Source: Pseudomonas sp. JAI120
GTDB lineage: Bacteria; Pseudomonadota; Gammaproteobacteria; Pseudomonadales; Pseudomonadaceae
Reading direction: 5' to 3'
Length of the DNA stretch: 64,000 nucleotides
Assembly (NCBI RefSeq): GCF_014207255.1
Contig: NZ_JACHCZ010000001.1
Span: 546,592 to 610,591 of the forward strand
The position numbers and the translations under genes were made by a program. A model generated the notes under the pieces. The model searched no databases. It was not told where the DNA came from and saw nothing but the letters and a program-made list of their open reading frames with translations. Positions 35,903 through 45,810 of this stretch are shown here, one piece after another. The stretch's first letter is position 1. Each line of letters begins with the position of its first letter.

Positions 35903-36856
35903 ATGTCGGTACAGATCGCAGTCATTGATGATTGGCAGAATGTGGCCAGCGGCGTGGTGGATTGGTCGGTGCTGGAGGCCGTGGGGCAGGTGCATTTCCT
36001 GCACGATTACCCGGCAGATACCGCCACGATGATTGAGCGTTTGAAGGGGTTCGCGGTTATTTGCGTCATGCGTGAACGCTCGACCTTCGACAGAGCCCTG
36101 TTGCAGGGTCTGCCCAACCTCAAGTTGCTGGTCACCGGCGGCATGCGCAATGCCGCCATAGACCTTGCCGCCGCCAAGGCCCTGGGCATCCAGGTGTGCG
36201 GCACCGACAGCTATAAGCAAGCGGCGCCGGAGCTGACCTGGGCGCTGATCATGGCGTCTACGCGCAATCTGCTGGCCGAAGCCAGCTCACTGCGCGCGGG
36301 TGGCTGGCAGGTGGGCCTGGGAGGCGACCTGTACGGCAAGACCCTGAGCATTCTCGGGCTGGGCAGCATTGGCCAGAAGGTCGCGCAGTTCGCCCAGGTA
36401 TTCGGTATGCGGGTGCTGGCCTGGAGCGAAAACCTCACGCCGGAGCGCGCGGCGCAAGCCGGGGTGACCTGGGTCAGCAAGCGCGAGCTGTTTGAGCAGG
36501 CCGACATTCTCACGATTCATTTGGTGCTCAGCGACCGCAGCCGTGGCCTGGTCGACGCCGAGGCATTGAGCTGGATGAAACCGACGGCCCGGTTGGTGAA
36601 TACCGCGCGCGGGCCGATTGTGGATGAGCAGGCGCTGGTGCAGGCATTGACCGCTGGTCGCTTGGCAGGCGCGGCACTGGATGTGTACGCCGAAGAGCCG
36701 CTGCCGGTCGATCACCCGTTCCGCCACTTGCCCAACGTACTCGCCACGCCGCATGTGGGCTATGTAAGCGAGCAGAACTACCGGCAGTTCTATCAGCAGA
36801 TGATTGAAGACATCCAGGCCTGGACCAAGGGCGCGCCCATTCGCGTGCTCGGCTGA
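35903..36856 (+). CDS. D-2-hydroxyacid dehydrogenase family protein
   Basis: NAD(P)-dependent D-isomer-specific 2-hydroxyacid dehydrogenase, 317 residues. Nucleotide fold LSILGLGSIGQKVAQFAQVF, substrate/catalytic Arg in VNTARGPIVDE, Glu in DVYAEEPLP and His in ATPHVGYVSE. The N-terminus (MSVQIAVIDDWQNVASGVVD) is typical of a phosphoglycerate dehydrogenase-like subgroup in soil bacteria. Substrate is not evident. Confidence 0.92.
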   Translation: MSVQIAVIDDWQNVASGVVDWSVLEAVGQVHFLHDYPADTATMIERLKGFAVICVMRERSTFDRALLQGLPNLKLLVTGGMRNAAIDLAAAKALGIQVCGTDSYKQAAPELTWALIMASTRNLLAEASSLRAGGWQVGLGGDLYGKTLSILGLGSIGQKVAQFAQVFGMRVLAWSENLTPERAAQAGVTWVSKRELFEQADILTIHLVLSDRSRGLVDAEALSWMKPTARLVNTARGPIVDEQALVQALTAGRLAGAALDVYAEEPLPVDHPFRHLPNVLATPHVGYVSEQNYRQFYQQMIEDIQAWTKGAPIRVLG

Positions 36857-36883
36857 CGCACCATTACAGGGCAGCTGCGCTAC

Positions 36884-36977
36884 TGTGGAGAGGGAGCTTG
36901 CTCCCGTTGGGGCGCGAAGCGGCCCTGAAATCCAGGGAGCGCTTCGCATTCCAGCGGGAGCAAGCTCCCTCTCCACA
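36884..36977. repeat. REPIN-like inverted pair of REP sequences
   Basis: Arms tgtggagagggagcttgctc (36884 on) and gagcaagctccctctccaca (ending 36977) enclose a short spacer that itself contains gcgaagcg / cgcttcgc. This is the 'agcttgctccc' REP type, the same family as the pair at 60366. It lies in the 492-base gap before glgA. Confidence 0.88.
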
Positions 36978-37237
36978 GGCCCCCCGCCCCCACAAAAATC
37001 TCGTCGCGTACAACTTCGCATATCGTTACAAGTTTTTGTCCTACAAAATTCCCACATAAACCCTACAGGCTCTGGGATCTGTCCTAGACTGATGACCGAT
37101 GGGTCCGTTCCAAAACAAAAACCCCGCAAAAAATCGAAACTTTCGAACTCTGCCGTAGGTCCAGTTTTAAGGTAAGGCGAGCGCATACGGTTCACAGCCC
37201 GATGCCCGTCTATCCAATCTATTTAAGCCGACCGTGC

Positions 37238-37260
37238 AACTGGCATAAGCCTTGCCAGTT
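37238..37260 (+). promoter_or_regulatory. Palindrome overlapping a sigma-54-like -24/-12 element upstream of glgA
   Basis: AACTGGCA-taagcct-TGCCAGTT is an exact 8-base inverted repeat. It also reads TGGC(A)...TTGC with the GG and GC dinucleotides 12 bases apart, as in RpoN promoters. It lies 88 bases before the glgA ATG. Upstream, TCCTAGACT near 37081 resembles an RpoS-type -10. Which of these drives the operon cannot be decided by eye. Confidence 0.4.
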
Positions 37261-37348
37261 TGTATAGCGCTTGTGCGCCTGGCCGCAGGATGCGGTCTTC
37301 GGAGCTAGTGGCAGCGGGCCATTAGCCAACCAACATTGGGAGAGAACT

Positions 37349-38905
37349 ATGATCAGTGCCGCTGTAGATACTCAGGGAGAGCGTTTTAGTAAGGCGGCAG
37401 AGGGGCCAACGTCACTGGCCGACCTGCCCAACACTGTGCGGCCGATCGTGAGTAATAATCCCAATCGAAAGAAGGTATTGTTCGTCACCTCCGAGTTCGC
37501 CGACCTGGTGAAAACCGGTGGCCTGGGCGACGTGTCCGCGGCCCTGCCGCGCGCCATGGCTCATTTGCACGATGTTCGCGTCCTGATCCCCGGTTATCCG
37601 CAGGTGATGGAAAGCGACAACCCGATCCATATCATCGGTGAGCTGGGTGGCCACGCCGCGTTGCCGCCGTGCAAGATCGGGCGCATGGACCTCAAGGACG
37701 GCCTGGTCATCTATGTGCTGATCTGCCCCGAGCTCTACGAGCGCGAAGGCACGCCGTACGGCGCCAACAACGGTCGCGACTGGCCGGACAACCATATTCG
37801 CTTCGCCCGCCTGGGCCTGGCCGCTGCCGACATGGCCGCCAACCTCGCCCAGATCCACTGGTGCCCGGACCTGGTGCACGCCCATGACTGGCCCGCTGGC
37901 CTGGCACCCGCCTATATGCACTGGCGTGGGTCACGCACACCGACCCTGTTCACCATTCATAACCTCGCCTATCAGGGCGTGGTCAGCCTGGCCTCTACAC
38001 CGGAGCTGGGCATTCCGCCGCACGCCCTGCAGCAGGAAGGCATGGAGTTCTACGGCAAGATGTCGTTCCTCAAGGCGGGCATGGCGTATTCCAGCCACAT
38101 CACCACCGTGAGCGCGACCTACGCCCAGGAAATCACCACGCCGGAATTCGGCTGTGGTCTCGACGGTTTCCTCGCCGCCAAGACCCAGCAAGGCCTGCTC
38201 AGTGGCATCCCCAACGGCATCGATGAAAGCTGGGAAACCTCCACCGACACGCACCTGACCCATAACTTCAATATCGGTGACTGGGAAGGCAAGGCCGTCA
38301 ACGCCGACCACGTGCGCGAACTGTTCGGCCTGCATGCTTCCACCGGCCCGCTGTTCGCGGTGGTCTCGCGCCTGGTTTACCAGAAGGGCCTGGACCTCAC
38401 CGAAGCAGTAGCCAGCTTTATCGTCGAAAACGGCGGCCAGATCGCGATTATCGGGCGCGGCGAGCCGGAAGAAGAACAGGCCATGCGTGAACTGGCGCTG
38501 CGCTTCCCAGGCCAGGTCGGTGTACGCATCGGCTTCAACGAGACCGATGCGCGGCGCATGTTCGCCGGCAGTGACTTTCTGCTGATGCCTTCGCGCTACG
38601 AGCCCTGCGGCCTGAGCCAGATGTATGCCCAGCGCTTCGGCTCGCTGCCGGTGGCACGTAATACCGGCGGGCTGGCGGACACCATCGAGAATGGCGTCAC
38701 CGGCTTCCTGTTCAATGAGTCCACCGTAGAAAGCTACGAAGAAGCCCTGAGCCGCGCGTTCCGGGTATTCGCCAATAAAGGCCTGCTCAACGCCATGCGC
38801 AGCCGCGCCATGACCCAACCCTTCAACTGGTGCCAGGCGGTGGAACCGTACGCCGAGCTGTATGAACAACTGGTGGCCAAGGCCTTGGGGAAATCGACTA
38901 AATAA
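37349..38905 (+). CDS. glgA: Glycogen synthase (ADP-glucose alpha-1,4-glucan glucosyltransferase)
   Basis: GT5 enzyme that extends alpha-1,4-glucan. 518 residues from ATG 37349 with GGGAGAG upstream (the frame opens 26 codons earlier). The ADP-glucose site KTGGLGDV is at 55-62, after an extra 40-residue N-terminal tail not found in E. coli GlgA. Other marks: VHAHDWPAGLAP, TIHNLAYQGV, and the C-terminal nucleotide-binding segment VSRLVYQKGLDL and LLMPSRYEPCGLSQMYAQR with the conserved Glu. First gene of a long co-directional run with trehalose-forming enzymes, so the glucan made is probably in part a precursor of trehalose. Confidence 0.95.
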   Translation: MISAAVDTQGERFSKAAEGPTSLADLPNTVRPIVSNNPNRKKVLFVTSEFADLVKTGGLGDVSAALPRAMAHLHDVRVLIPGYPQVMESDNPIHIIGELGGHAALPPCKIGRMDLKDGLVIYVLICPELYEREGTPYGANNGRDWPDNHIRFARLGLAAADMAANLAQIHWCPDLVHAHDWPAGLAPAYMHWRGSRTPTLFTIHNLAYQGVVSLASTPELGIPPHALQQEGMEFYGKMSFLKAGMAYSSHITTVSATYAQEITTPEFGCGLDGFLAAKTQQGLLSGIPNGIDESWETSTDTHLTHNFNIGDWEGKAVNADHVRELFGLHASTGPLFAVVSRLVYQKGLDLTEAVASFIVENGGQIAIIGRGEPEEEQAMRELALRFPGQVGVRIGFNETDARRMFAGSDFLLMPSRYEPCGLSQMYAQRFGSLPVARNTGGLADTIENGVTGFLFNESTVESYEEALSRAFRVFANKGLLNAMRSRAMTQPFNWCQAVEPYAELYEQLVAKALGKSTK

Positions 38906-38924
38906 TCAAGGGAGGTCTTCATAG

Positions 38925-40670
38925 ATGCCGTTACGGACTTTGGAAACCTGGCCCCACGGCGCAATCATGCTGGACGCGCAACACACGCGTTTTGCCTTGT
39001 GGGCGCCAGACGCGTTTTATGTCAGCGTTGAATTGGAAAACGGTAAATCCATCGCCATGCTGCCCCAGGCAGATGGCTGGTTCGAGACTGAAGTAAAGTG
39101 CCCGGCGGGCACGCGCTACCGCTACAACATTGATGGGGAAATGGATGTTCCCGACCCCGCGTCCCGTGCCCAGGCCTCGGACGTGCATGGTTGGAGCCTG
39201 GTAGTCGACCCGCTCGCCTACCCATGGCGCCACGCCAATTGGCAAGGCCGTCCCTGGCACGAAGCGGTGATCTACGAATTGCACGTAGGCGCGATGGGCG
39301 GCTACGCCGAAGTCGAAAAGCACCTGCCACGCCTGGCCGAGCTGGGCGTCACCGCGCTTGAATTGATGCCGCTGGCGCAATTTCCCGGTGAGCGCAACTG
39401 GGGTTATGACGGCGTGCTGCCCTACGCACCGCACTCCTCCTACGGCTCGCCCGAGCAACTTAAACACCTGATCGACAGCGCCCACGAGCACGGCCTCGCC
39501 GTGATCCTCGACGTGGTTTACAACCACTTCGGCCCTGACGGCAATTACCTGGGCCAATACGCCAAGGGCTTCTTCCAGGAAGACGTGCACACGCCGTGGG
39601 GGGCCGGTATCGACTTCGAGCGTCGTGAAGTGCGGAATTTCTTCCTCGACAACGCACTGATGTGGCTGCTCGAGTACCGCTTCGACGGCCTGCGCCTGGA
39701 CGCGGTGCACGCTATCGACAACCCCGGTTTCCTCCAGGAACTCGCGCATCGGGTACGCCAGCAGGTGGATACCGGTCGTCATGTGTGGCTGGTGCTGGAA
39801 AACGAGCTGAACCAGGCCAGCCTGCTCAAGGAGGATTTCGACGCGCAATGGAATGATGACTTCCATAACGTGCTGCACGTGTTGCTGACCGGCGAAACCG
39901 ATGCCTATTACAGCGACTTTGCCCAGGACCCCACGACCAAACTCGCCCGCTGCCTGGGCGAAGGGTTTATCTATCAGGGCCACACCACCCGCCATGGTCA
40001 TGAACGTGGCGAGCCGAGCAGTGAACTGCGGCCCACGGCCTTTGTGTCCTTCCTGCAGAACCACGACCAGATCGGCAACCGCGCCCTGGGCGAACGCCTG
40101 CACCAGCTTTGCTCGCCCCAGGCGCTCAAGGCTGCAACCGCCCTGCTGCTGTTGTCGCCGATGATTCCGCTGATGTTCATGGGGGATGAGGCGAACGCCA
40201 GCGAGCCGTTCCTGTTTTTTACCGACCACCACGGTGAACTGGCCGAAGCGGTCCGTGAAGGCCGGCGCAATGAGTTTGCCGACTTCGCAGCGTTCCACGA
40301 TCCCGAGCGACGTGAACGCATCCCCGACCCCAACGCGCTGTCGACATTCGAGCAATCGGCCCCGGTGATCGCCGGCAACGAACACGCTCAGCTCTATCGC
40401 CAACTGCTCAGCCTGCGCCATCGGCATATCGTGCCGCACCTGCCGGGCGCCGAGGCATTGGGCGCGCAGGTGCTTGCCTACGCGGCCGTCAGTGCGCGCT
40501 GGCGCCTGGGTAACGGCAGCCTGCTGCAGATCGACCTGAACCTGAGCGCCACGCCGCTGGATCACCCGGCGACCGCGCCGGTCCTGTTTGAAACGCCGGC
40601 CCTGCAAGGTGCGCAATTGCCGCCCTTCAGCGCCCGCGTCACTTTATCCCCTGTTGGAGAGCACCCTTGA
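38925..40670 (+). CDS. treZ: Malto-oligosyltrehalose trehalohydrolase
   Basis: GH13 enzyme releasing trehalose from the maltooligosyl-trehalose made by TreY. 581 residues. N-terminal carbohydrate-binding (E-set) part with FALWAPDAFYVSVELENGK, then the barrel with nucleophile Asp259 (GLRLDAVHAID), acid/base near Glu290-292 (VLENELN) and Asp381 in LQNHDQIGNRA. A strong AGGGAGG site stands 11 bases before the ATG. It overlaps malQ by 4 bases. The order treZ-malQ-treY is that of P. aeruginosa. Confidence 0.94.
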   Translation: MPLRTLETWPHGAIMLDAQHTRFALWAPDAFYVSVELENGKSIAMLPQADGWFETEVKCPAGTRYRYNIDGEMDVPDPASRAQASDVHGWSLVVDPLAYPWRHANWQGRPWHEAVIYELHVGAMGGYAEVEKHLPRLAELGVTALELMPLAQFPGERNWGYDGVLPYAPHSSYGSPEQLKHLIDSAHEHGLAVILDVVYNHFGPDGNYLGQYAKGFFQEDVHTPWGAGIDFERREVRNFFLDNALMWLLEYRFDGLRLDAVHAIDNPGFLQELAHRVRQQVDTGRHVWLVLENELNQASLLKEDFDAQWNDDFHNVLHVLLTGETDAYYSDFAQDPTTKLARCLGEGFIYQGHTTRHGHERGEPSSELRPTAFVSFLQNHDQIGNRALGERLHQLCSPQALKAATALLLLSPMIPLMFMGDEANASEPFLFFTDHHGELAEAVREGRRNEFADFAAFHDPERRERIPDPNALSTFEQSAPVIAGNEHAQLYRQLLSLRHRHIVPHLPGAEALGAQVLAYAAVSARWRLGNGSLLQIDLNLSATPLDHPATAPVLFETPALQGAQLPPFSARVTLSPVGEHP

Positions 40671-42751
40671 GCGAAGCGAACCTGGAAATCCTCGCCAGCC
40701 GCGCGGGCCTGGCCGTCGATTGGATCGATGCAAACGGCCGCCCGCAACGAGTGACACCCGACGCCCTGCGCGCGGTTCTCAAAGGCCTGGGCCACCCGGC
40801 CGACAGCGATGCCGACATCAACGCCAGCCTGCTTGAACTGGAGCGCGTGCAACAAGACAAGCACCTGCCGCCCCTGATGACCGTCGACAGCGGTGAAGGC
40901 CTCGACCTGGCGCGCTACTTCGAACCTGACACCCTGTGCCGGGTCAACCTCGAAGGCGGCGAGACCCTGGAGCTGCGCCTCGACGGCAACTCCGTATTGC
41001 CCGGCGTTATCGCCCTGGGCTACCACCAGGTGCATATCGACGACCAAAGCTTCACCTTGGCCGTCGCGCCCACCCATTGCTACAGCGTGGCCGAAGCGGT
41101 GGACACCCGGCCCGCCCGCGCCTGGGGCCTGAGCGCCCAGCTGTATTCACTGCGCCGCTTGGGCGATGGCGGTTTCGGCGACACCCTGGCCCTGGAACAC
41201 CTGGCCCGCTCCGCCGCCGAACGCGGCGCCGATGCCCTCGCGATCAGCCCGATGCACGCGATGTTCAGTGCCGACACCGAACGCTACAGCCCTTACTCGC
41301 CGTCCAGCCGCCTGTTCCTCAACAGCCTGTATGCCTCGCCCGCCTGTATTCTGGGTGAACGCGAGGTGCGCAATGCGATTGAAGCCATTGGCCTGGAAGA
41401 AGAGTTGCACGCGCTGGAACAGCACACCCTGATCGACTGGCCCGTCGCCGCCCAGGCCAAACAGCGCCTGCTACGCGCGCTGTATGAAGACTTCCGTCAC
41501 GGCCATCACCCGCAGCACGCCGACTTTCTGAGCTTTCGCCAGGCCGGTGGCGAGGCCCTGGAAAACCATTGCCGCTTCGAAGCCGTACAGGCTGTGCGCG
41601 CCGCTGCAGGCGAGGACCTTGACTGGCGCCACTGGCCCGAAGAGTGGCGTTCGCCGCAGAGCCCTGCGCTGGTTGCGTTCGCCGAAGAGCATCACGCCGA
41701 GATCGGCTTCTACGCCTTCGGCCAATGGCTGATCGCCCGTTGCCTGGAGCGCGCCCAACAAGCCGCCAAAGGCAGCGGCATGGGGGTCGGCTTGATCGCT
41801 GACCTGGCCGTCGGCGCCGACGGCGGTGGCAGCCAGGCCTGGAGCCGCCAGGATGAGTTGCTGGCCGACCTGACCGTGGGCGCGCCACCCGACATCCTTA
41901 ACCGCGCCGGCCAGGGCTGGGGCATTTCCGCGTTCTCGCCCGAGGGTCTCAAGCGCAACGGCTTCCGCGCGTTTATCGAGATGCTGCGGGCCAACTTCGC
42001 CCATGCCGGCGGCTTGCGCATCGACCATGTAATGGGCCTGCAACGCCTGTGGGTGATCCCGATGGACGCCTCGCCGCGTGAAGGCGCTTACCTGTATTAC
42101 CCGGTAGACGACCTGTTGCGCCTGCTGGCGCTGGAATCCCACCGCCACCAGGCCATCGTGCTCGGAGAAGACCTCGGCACGGTGCCCGATGGGCTGCGCG
42201 AAAAACTCATCGCCCGCTCGATCCTCGGCATGCGCGTGCTGTTGTTCGAACAGGGCCACGATGGCCAGTTCAACCCGATCCTGGACTGGCCGGATAACGC
42301 CCTGGCCACCACCAGCACCCACGATTTGCCGACCCTCAACGGTTGGTGGCACAGCCGTGATATCGACTGGAACGTCCAGCTGGGCCTGATCGATGCCCCT
42401 ACCGTGGAGCAATGGAGCGAACACCGCCTGCGTGAACGCCAGGCGCTGCGCCAGGCCTTGAGCCAGGACCCGCAGAACTTCGTCGATGAGATCCGCAACG
42501 AAACCGACCACATGATCGACGCCAGCGTGCGCTACCTCGGCCACACCCGTGCGCCGCTGGTGCTGTTGCCGCTGGAAGACGCCCTGGGCCTCGAAGAACA
42601 AGCCAACCTGCCCGGCACCACCGACACCCACCCTAATTGGCGCCGTCGTTTACCGGGCGAGGCTTCCAGCCTCCTCGACAACGCCGGTGCCGCGCGCCGC
42701 CTCGAACTGCTGGCCGTCGCGCGCAACCAAGCCTATGAGCGAGACCGATGA
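40667..42751 (+). CDS. malQ: 4-alpha-glucanotransferase (amylomaltase)
   Basis: GH77 enzyme that disproportionates maltodextrins, recycling short chains for TreY and GlgA. 694 residues. Start is a TTG (40667) overlapping the treZ stop as TTGA, with GGAGAG upstream. Barrel motifs: nucleophile in GGLRIDHVMGLQRLW, acid/base in VLGEDLGTVPDGLREK, and TSTHDLPTLNGWW. The N-terminal domain is longer than in plant amylomaltases, as in other proteobacterial MalQ. Translation is coupled to treZ and treY on both sides. Confidence 0.93.
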   Translation: MSEANLEILASRAGLAVDWIDANGRPQRVTPDALRAVLKGLGHPADSDADINASLLELERVQQDKHLPPLMTVDSGEGLDLARYFEPDTLCRVNLEGGETLELRLDGNSVLPGVIALGYHQVHIDDQSFTLAVAPTHCYSVAEAVDTRPARAWGLSAQLYSLRRLGDGGFGDTLALEHLARSAAERGADALAISPMHAMFSADTERYSPYSPSSRLFLNSLYASPACILGEREVRNAIEAIGLEEELHALEQHTLIDWPVAAQAKQRLLRALYEDFRHGHHPQHADFLSFRQAGGEALENHCRFEAVQAVRAAAGEDLDWRHWPEEWRSPQSPALVAFAEEHHAEIGFYAFGQWLIARCLERAQQAAKGSGMGVGLIADLAVGADGGGSQAWSRQDELLADLTVGAPPDILNRAGQGWGISAFSPEGLKRNGFRAFIEMLRANFAHAGGLRIDHVMGLQRLWVIPMDASPREGAYLYYPVDDLLRLLALESHRHQAIVLGEDLGTVPDGLREKLIARSILGMRVLLFEQGHDGQFNPILDWPDNALATTSTHDLPTLNGWWHSRDIDWNVQLGLIDAPTVEQWSEHRLRERQALRQALSQDPQNFVDEIRNETDHMIDASVRYLGHTRAPLVLLPLEDALGLEEQANLPGTTDTHPNWRRRLPGEASSLLDNAGAARRLELLAVARNQAYERDR

Positions 42752-45498
42752 AAGCCCTCCCCCTGCGCGCTACCCAGCGCCTGCAATTTCACAAAGGTTT
42801 TACCCTGGATGACGCGGTACCCCTGGTGCCGTATTTCGCCCAATTGGGCATCAGCCACCTGTATGCCTCGCCATTGTTGAGCGCCCGCGCCGGCTCCATG
42901 CATGGCTACGATGTGGTCGACCCCACCAGCGTTAACCCGGAGCTGGGCGGCGAACCGGCCTTGCGCCGTCTGGTCGAAGCCCTACGCGAACACGATATGG
43001 GGCTGATCCTCGATATCGTGTCCAACCATATGGCTGTGGGCGGCGCCGACAACCCTTGGTGGCTGGACCTGTTGGAATGGGGCCGGTTGAGCCCCTACAG
43101 CGAATTCTTCGACATCCAATGGCATTCGCCCGACCCGCTGCTCAAGGGCCAATTGCTCATGCCCTTCCTCGGCAGCGACTACGGCGAAGCTTTGCAGAGC
43201 GGTACGCTGACGCTGCATTTCGATGCAGCCCACGGCGTGTTTTACGTTGAGCACTACGAACACCGCTTCCCTATCTGCCCACGGGATTACGCGGCCATCC
43301 TCGGTGCCGACGAGCGGCTCAAACCTCTGGCCGACCGCTTCAGCGCCCTGGCCTATCAGGATGATGCCTACGCCGAAGCCGCCTGGCTCAAGCAGGTATT
43401 GGCCGAACGCGCCACAGAAGTCCTGGAGACTATCGAACAGCGGCTGACCGAGTTCGACGGACGCACGCCGGAGGGCTTCAACCGTCTGCACCACCTGCTC
43501 GAGCAACAGGCCTATCGCCTGGCCAGCTGGCGCACGGCGGCAGACGACATCAACTGGCGGCGCTTCTTCGACGTCAACGAACTCGGCGGGTTGCGCGTGG
43601 AGCGCACCGCTGTGTTCGAAGCCACCCATGGCAAGATCTTCGAACTGATCAGCGAAGGCCTGGTGGATGGCCTGCGCATCGACCATATCGACGGCCTGGC
43701 CGATCCGCGCGGTTACTGCCGCAAGCTGCGGCGTCGGGTGGATTCGCTGTCGCCCGAGCGGCACTTGCCGATCTTCGTGGAAAAAATCCTCGGCGAGGGC
43801 GAAACCCTGCGCGAAGACTGGCAAGTGGACGGCACCACCGGCTACGAATTCATGAACCAGTTGTCGCTGCTGCAACACCATCCCGAGGGCTTTGCGCCGC
43901 TGGCGGACTTATGGACGCGGCACAGCGAACGGCCCTCGGCGTTTATCGAAGAGGCGCGGCTGGCCCGCCAGCAAATCCTCAACGGCTCCCTCGGCGGCGA
44001 CTTTGAAAGCGTGGCCCAGGCCCTGTTGCAAGTGGCCCGCGACGATGTGATGACCCGCGACCTGACCCTCGGCGCGATCCGTCGCGCGTTGCAGGAGCTG
44101 ATCGTGCATTTCCCGGTGTACCGCACCTATATCAGCGCCCGCGGCCGTAGCGCCGACGACGACAAAGTGTTCCAGCAGGCCCTGGACGGCGCCCGTACGA
44201 CACTTGGCGAGGGCGACTGGCCGGTGCTCGAACACCTGGAAAAATGGCTCGGCGGCCAACCCTGGCGCAATCGCCCGGTGGGCCGTGAGCGCAAGATCCT
44301 TAAGCATGCCTGTGTGCGCTTCCAGCAACTGACCTCGCCGGCTGCCGCCAAGGCCGTGGAAGACACCGCGTTCTACCGCTCGGCCGTGCTGCTGTCGCGC
44401 AACGATGTGGGCTTCAGTACCGAGCAGTTCAGCGCGCCGTTGGCCGAGTTTCACGCCATCAATCAACAGCGTTTGCAGGCCTTCCCCGACAACCTGCTGG
44501 CCACCGCCACCCATGACCACAAGCGTGGCGAAGACACCCGTGCGCGCCTGGCCGTGCTCAGCGAGTGCGCGCCGTGGTACGTCGAGCAAGTGGAGCATTG
44601 GCGCACCCTGGCAGCACCGTTGCGCGACGACGCGACCACACCGTCGGCCGGCGATGAGCTGATCCTGTATCAGGTGCTGCTGGGCAGTTGGCCGCTGGAC
44701 CAGGCCGAAGACTTCGAGGGCTATCACCAGCGACTGTGGCAGTGGCAACAAAAAGCCCTGCGCGAAGCCAAGTTGCAGAGCAGTTGGAGCGCGCCCAACG
44801 AGGCCTATGAACAGGGGGTCGAAGCCTTTCTCACACGTCTGCTGCTCAGTGATGAAGGTCAGCCGCTGCGCAGCGCAATCGGCAGCGCCGCCCAGGCCAT
44901 CGCCCCCGCCGGCGCGGTCAACGGACTGGCGCAAACCTTGCTTCGCATTACCGTGCCGGGTGTGCCGGACCTGTACCAGGGCGATGAGTTCTGGGACTTC
45001 AGCCTGGTGGACCCGGACAACCGTCGTCCGGTGGATTTCACCGCGCGGCAACACGCACTCAATACCCTGCCGGACATCGGCGAACTGTTGTTCAACTGGC
45101 GTGACGGGCGTATCAAGCAAACATTGATTGCCCACGTACTGGCCTTGCGCAAGGCCCATCCGGACGTGTTCCGCAACGGCCGCTATACAGCACTGGAAGT
45201 CGTCGGCCGACACGCCGAACGCGTGGTCGCGTTCTGCCGCGAACACCAAGGCAAACGCCTGCTGGTGGTGGTGCCACGTTGGTCCCATGACCTGCTTGAA
45301 AACGGTGTGCATCCCCAGATCAATGCGCAGGTTTGGGGCGATACCCGGGTGAAATTACCGTTCGCCATGCCAACGCAAAACTGGAAGGGACTTTTTCATA
45401 CAGGCGCAGTCACACCAGACAAGGAGCTGTTGATCAGCACTGCCCTGGGGGATTTCCCGGTCAATGTCTTTATCAATTCTGATGATCAAGAAAGCTGA
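42748..45498 (+). CDS. treY: Malto-oligosyltrehalose synthase
   Basis: GH13 enzyme converting the reducing end of a maltodextrin into an alpha,alpha-1,1 trehalose unit. 916 residues. N-terminal ATQRLQFHKGFTLDDAVPLVPY and SHLYASPLLSARAGSMHGYD are TreY hallmarks; catalytic segments are VDGLRIDHIDGLADPRGY, FVEKILGEGETL and TATHDHKRGEDTRARL. C-terminal VPDLYQGDEFWDFSLVDPDNRRPVD is also diagnostic. Overlaps malQ by ATGA, so it is made stoichiometrically with it. Confidence 0.95.
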   Translation: MKALPLRATQRLQFHKGFTLDDAVPLVPYFAQLGISHLYASPLLSARAGSMHGYDVVDPTSVNPELGGEPALRRLVEALREHDMGLILDIVSNHMAVGGADNPWWLDLLEWGRLSPYSEFFDIQWHSPDPLLKGQLLMPFLGSDYGEALQSGTLTLHFDAAHGVFYVEHYEHRFPICPRDYAAILGADERLKPLADRFSALAYQDDAYAEAAWLKQVLAERATEVLETIEQRLTEFDGRTPEGFNRLHHLLEQQAYRLASWRTAADDINWRRFFDVNELGGLRVERTAVFEATHGKIFELISEGLVDGLRIDHIDGLADPRGYCRKLRRRVDSLSPERHLPIFVEKILGEGETLREDWQVDGTTGYEFMNQLSLLQHHPEGFAPLADLWTRHSERPSAFIEEARLARQQILNGSLGGDFESVAQALLQVARDDVMTRDLTLGAIRRALQELIVHFPVYRTYISARGRSADDDKVFQQALDGARTTLGEGDWPVLEHLEKWLGGQPWRNRPVGRERKILKHACVRFQQLTSPAAAKAVEDTAFYRSAVLLSRNDVGFSTEQFSAPLAEFHAINQQRLQAFPDNLLATATHDHKRGEDTRARLAVLSECAPWYVEQVEHWRTLAAPLRDDATTPSAGDELILYQVLLGSWPLDQAEDFEGYHQRLWQWQQKALREAKLQSSWSAPNEAYEQGVEAFLTRLLLSDEGQPLRSAIGSAAQAIAPAGAVNGLAQTLLRITVPGVPDLYQGDEFWDFSLVDPDNRRPVDFTARQHALNTLPDIGELLFNWRDGRIKQTLIAHVLALRKAHPDVFRNGRYTALEVVGRHAERVVAFCREHQGKRLLVVVPRWSHDLLENGVHPQINAQVWGDTRVKLPFAMPTQNWKGLFHTGAVTPDKELLISTALGDFPVNVFINSDDQES

Positions 45499-45522
45499 AA
45501 ATTTTCTGTGAGGAGCATTGTG

Positions 45523-45792
45523 ATGAGTACTGAAGACAAACGCATACGCGAACTGGCGCATCAGATCTGGGAGTCTGAAGGCAAACCCCACGGGGAAGAC
45601 GCGCGCCACTGGGAGATGGCGCGCAAGCTGGCCGAAGCCGAAGCACTGACGCCGAGCAAACCCAAGCCCGCCGCCAAGCCCAAGACCGCCCCCAAGCCTG
45701 CGGCAAAGGCCAAGCCACCTGCGCCAACCGCGAGCAAACCGGCGCCCCCGGCGGCCAAGAAGCCGCCAGCGCCGAAAAAGCCCAAGGCTTAA
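45523..45792 (+). CDS. DUF2934 protein with lysine/proline/alanine-rich tail
   Basis: 89 residues. The first 40 (KRIRELAHQIWESEGKPHGE then DARHWEMARKLAEAEA) are the DUF2934 motif; the rest is a low-complexity K/P/A tail with SKP-type repeats like the C-terminus of histone-like proteins. GAGGAG precedes ATG 45523. The same small gene stands between treY and glgX in P. aeruginosa (PA2161 region), so it belongs to the trehalose/glycogen cluster, though its function is unknown. Confidence 0.85.
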   Translation: MSTEDKRIRELAHQIWESEGKPHGEDARHWEMARKLAEAEALTPSKPKPAAKPKTAPKPAAKAKPPAPTASKPAPPAAKKPPAPKKPKA

Positions 45793-45810
45793 CGCGCACG
45801 GCGCCACGAA

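Noticed and set aside
38931..40616. 561-codon minus-strand frame opposite treZ
   Set aside because: No recognisable domain and no ribosome site; treZ motifs are intact on the + strand.
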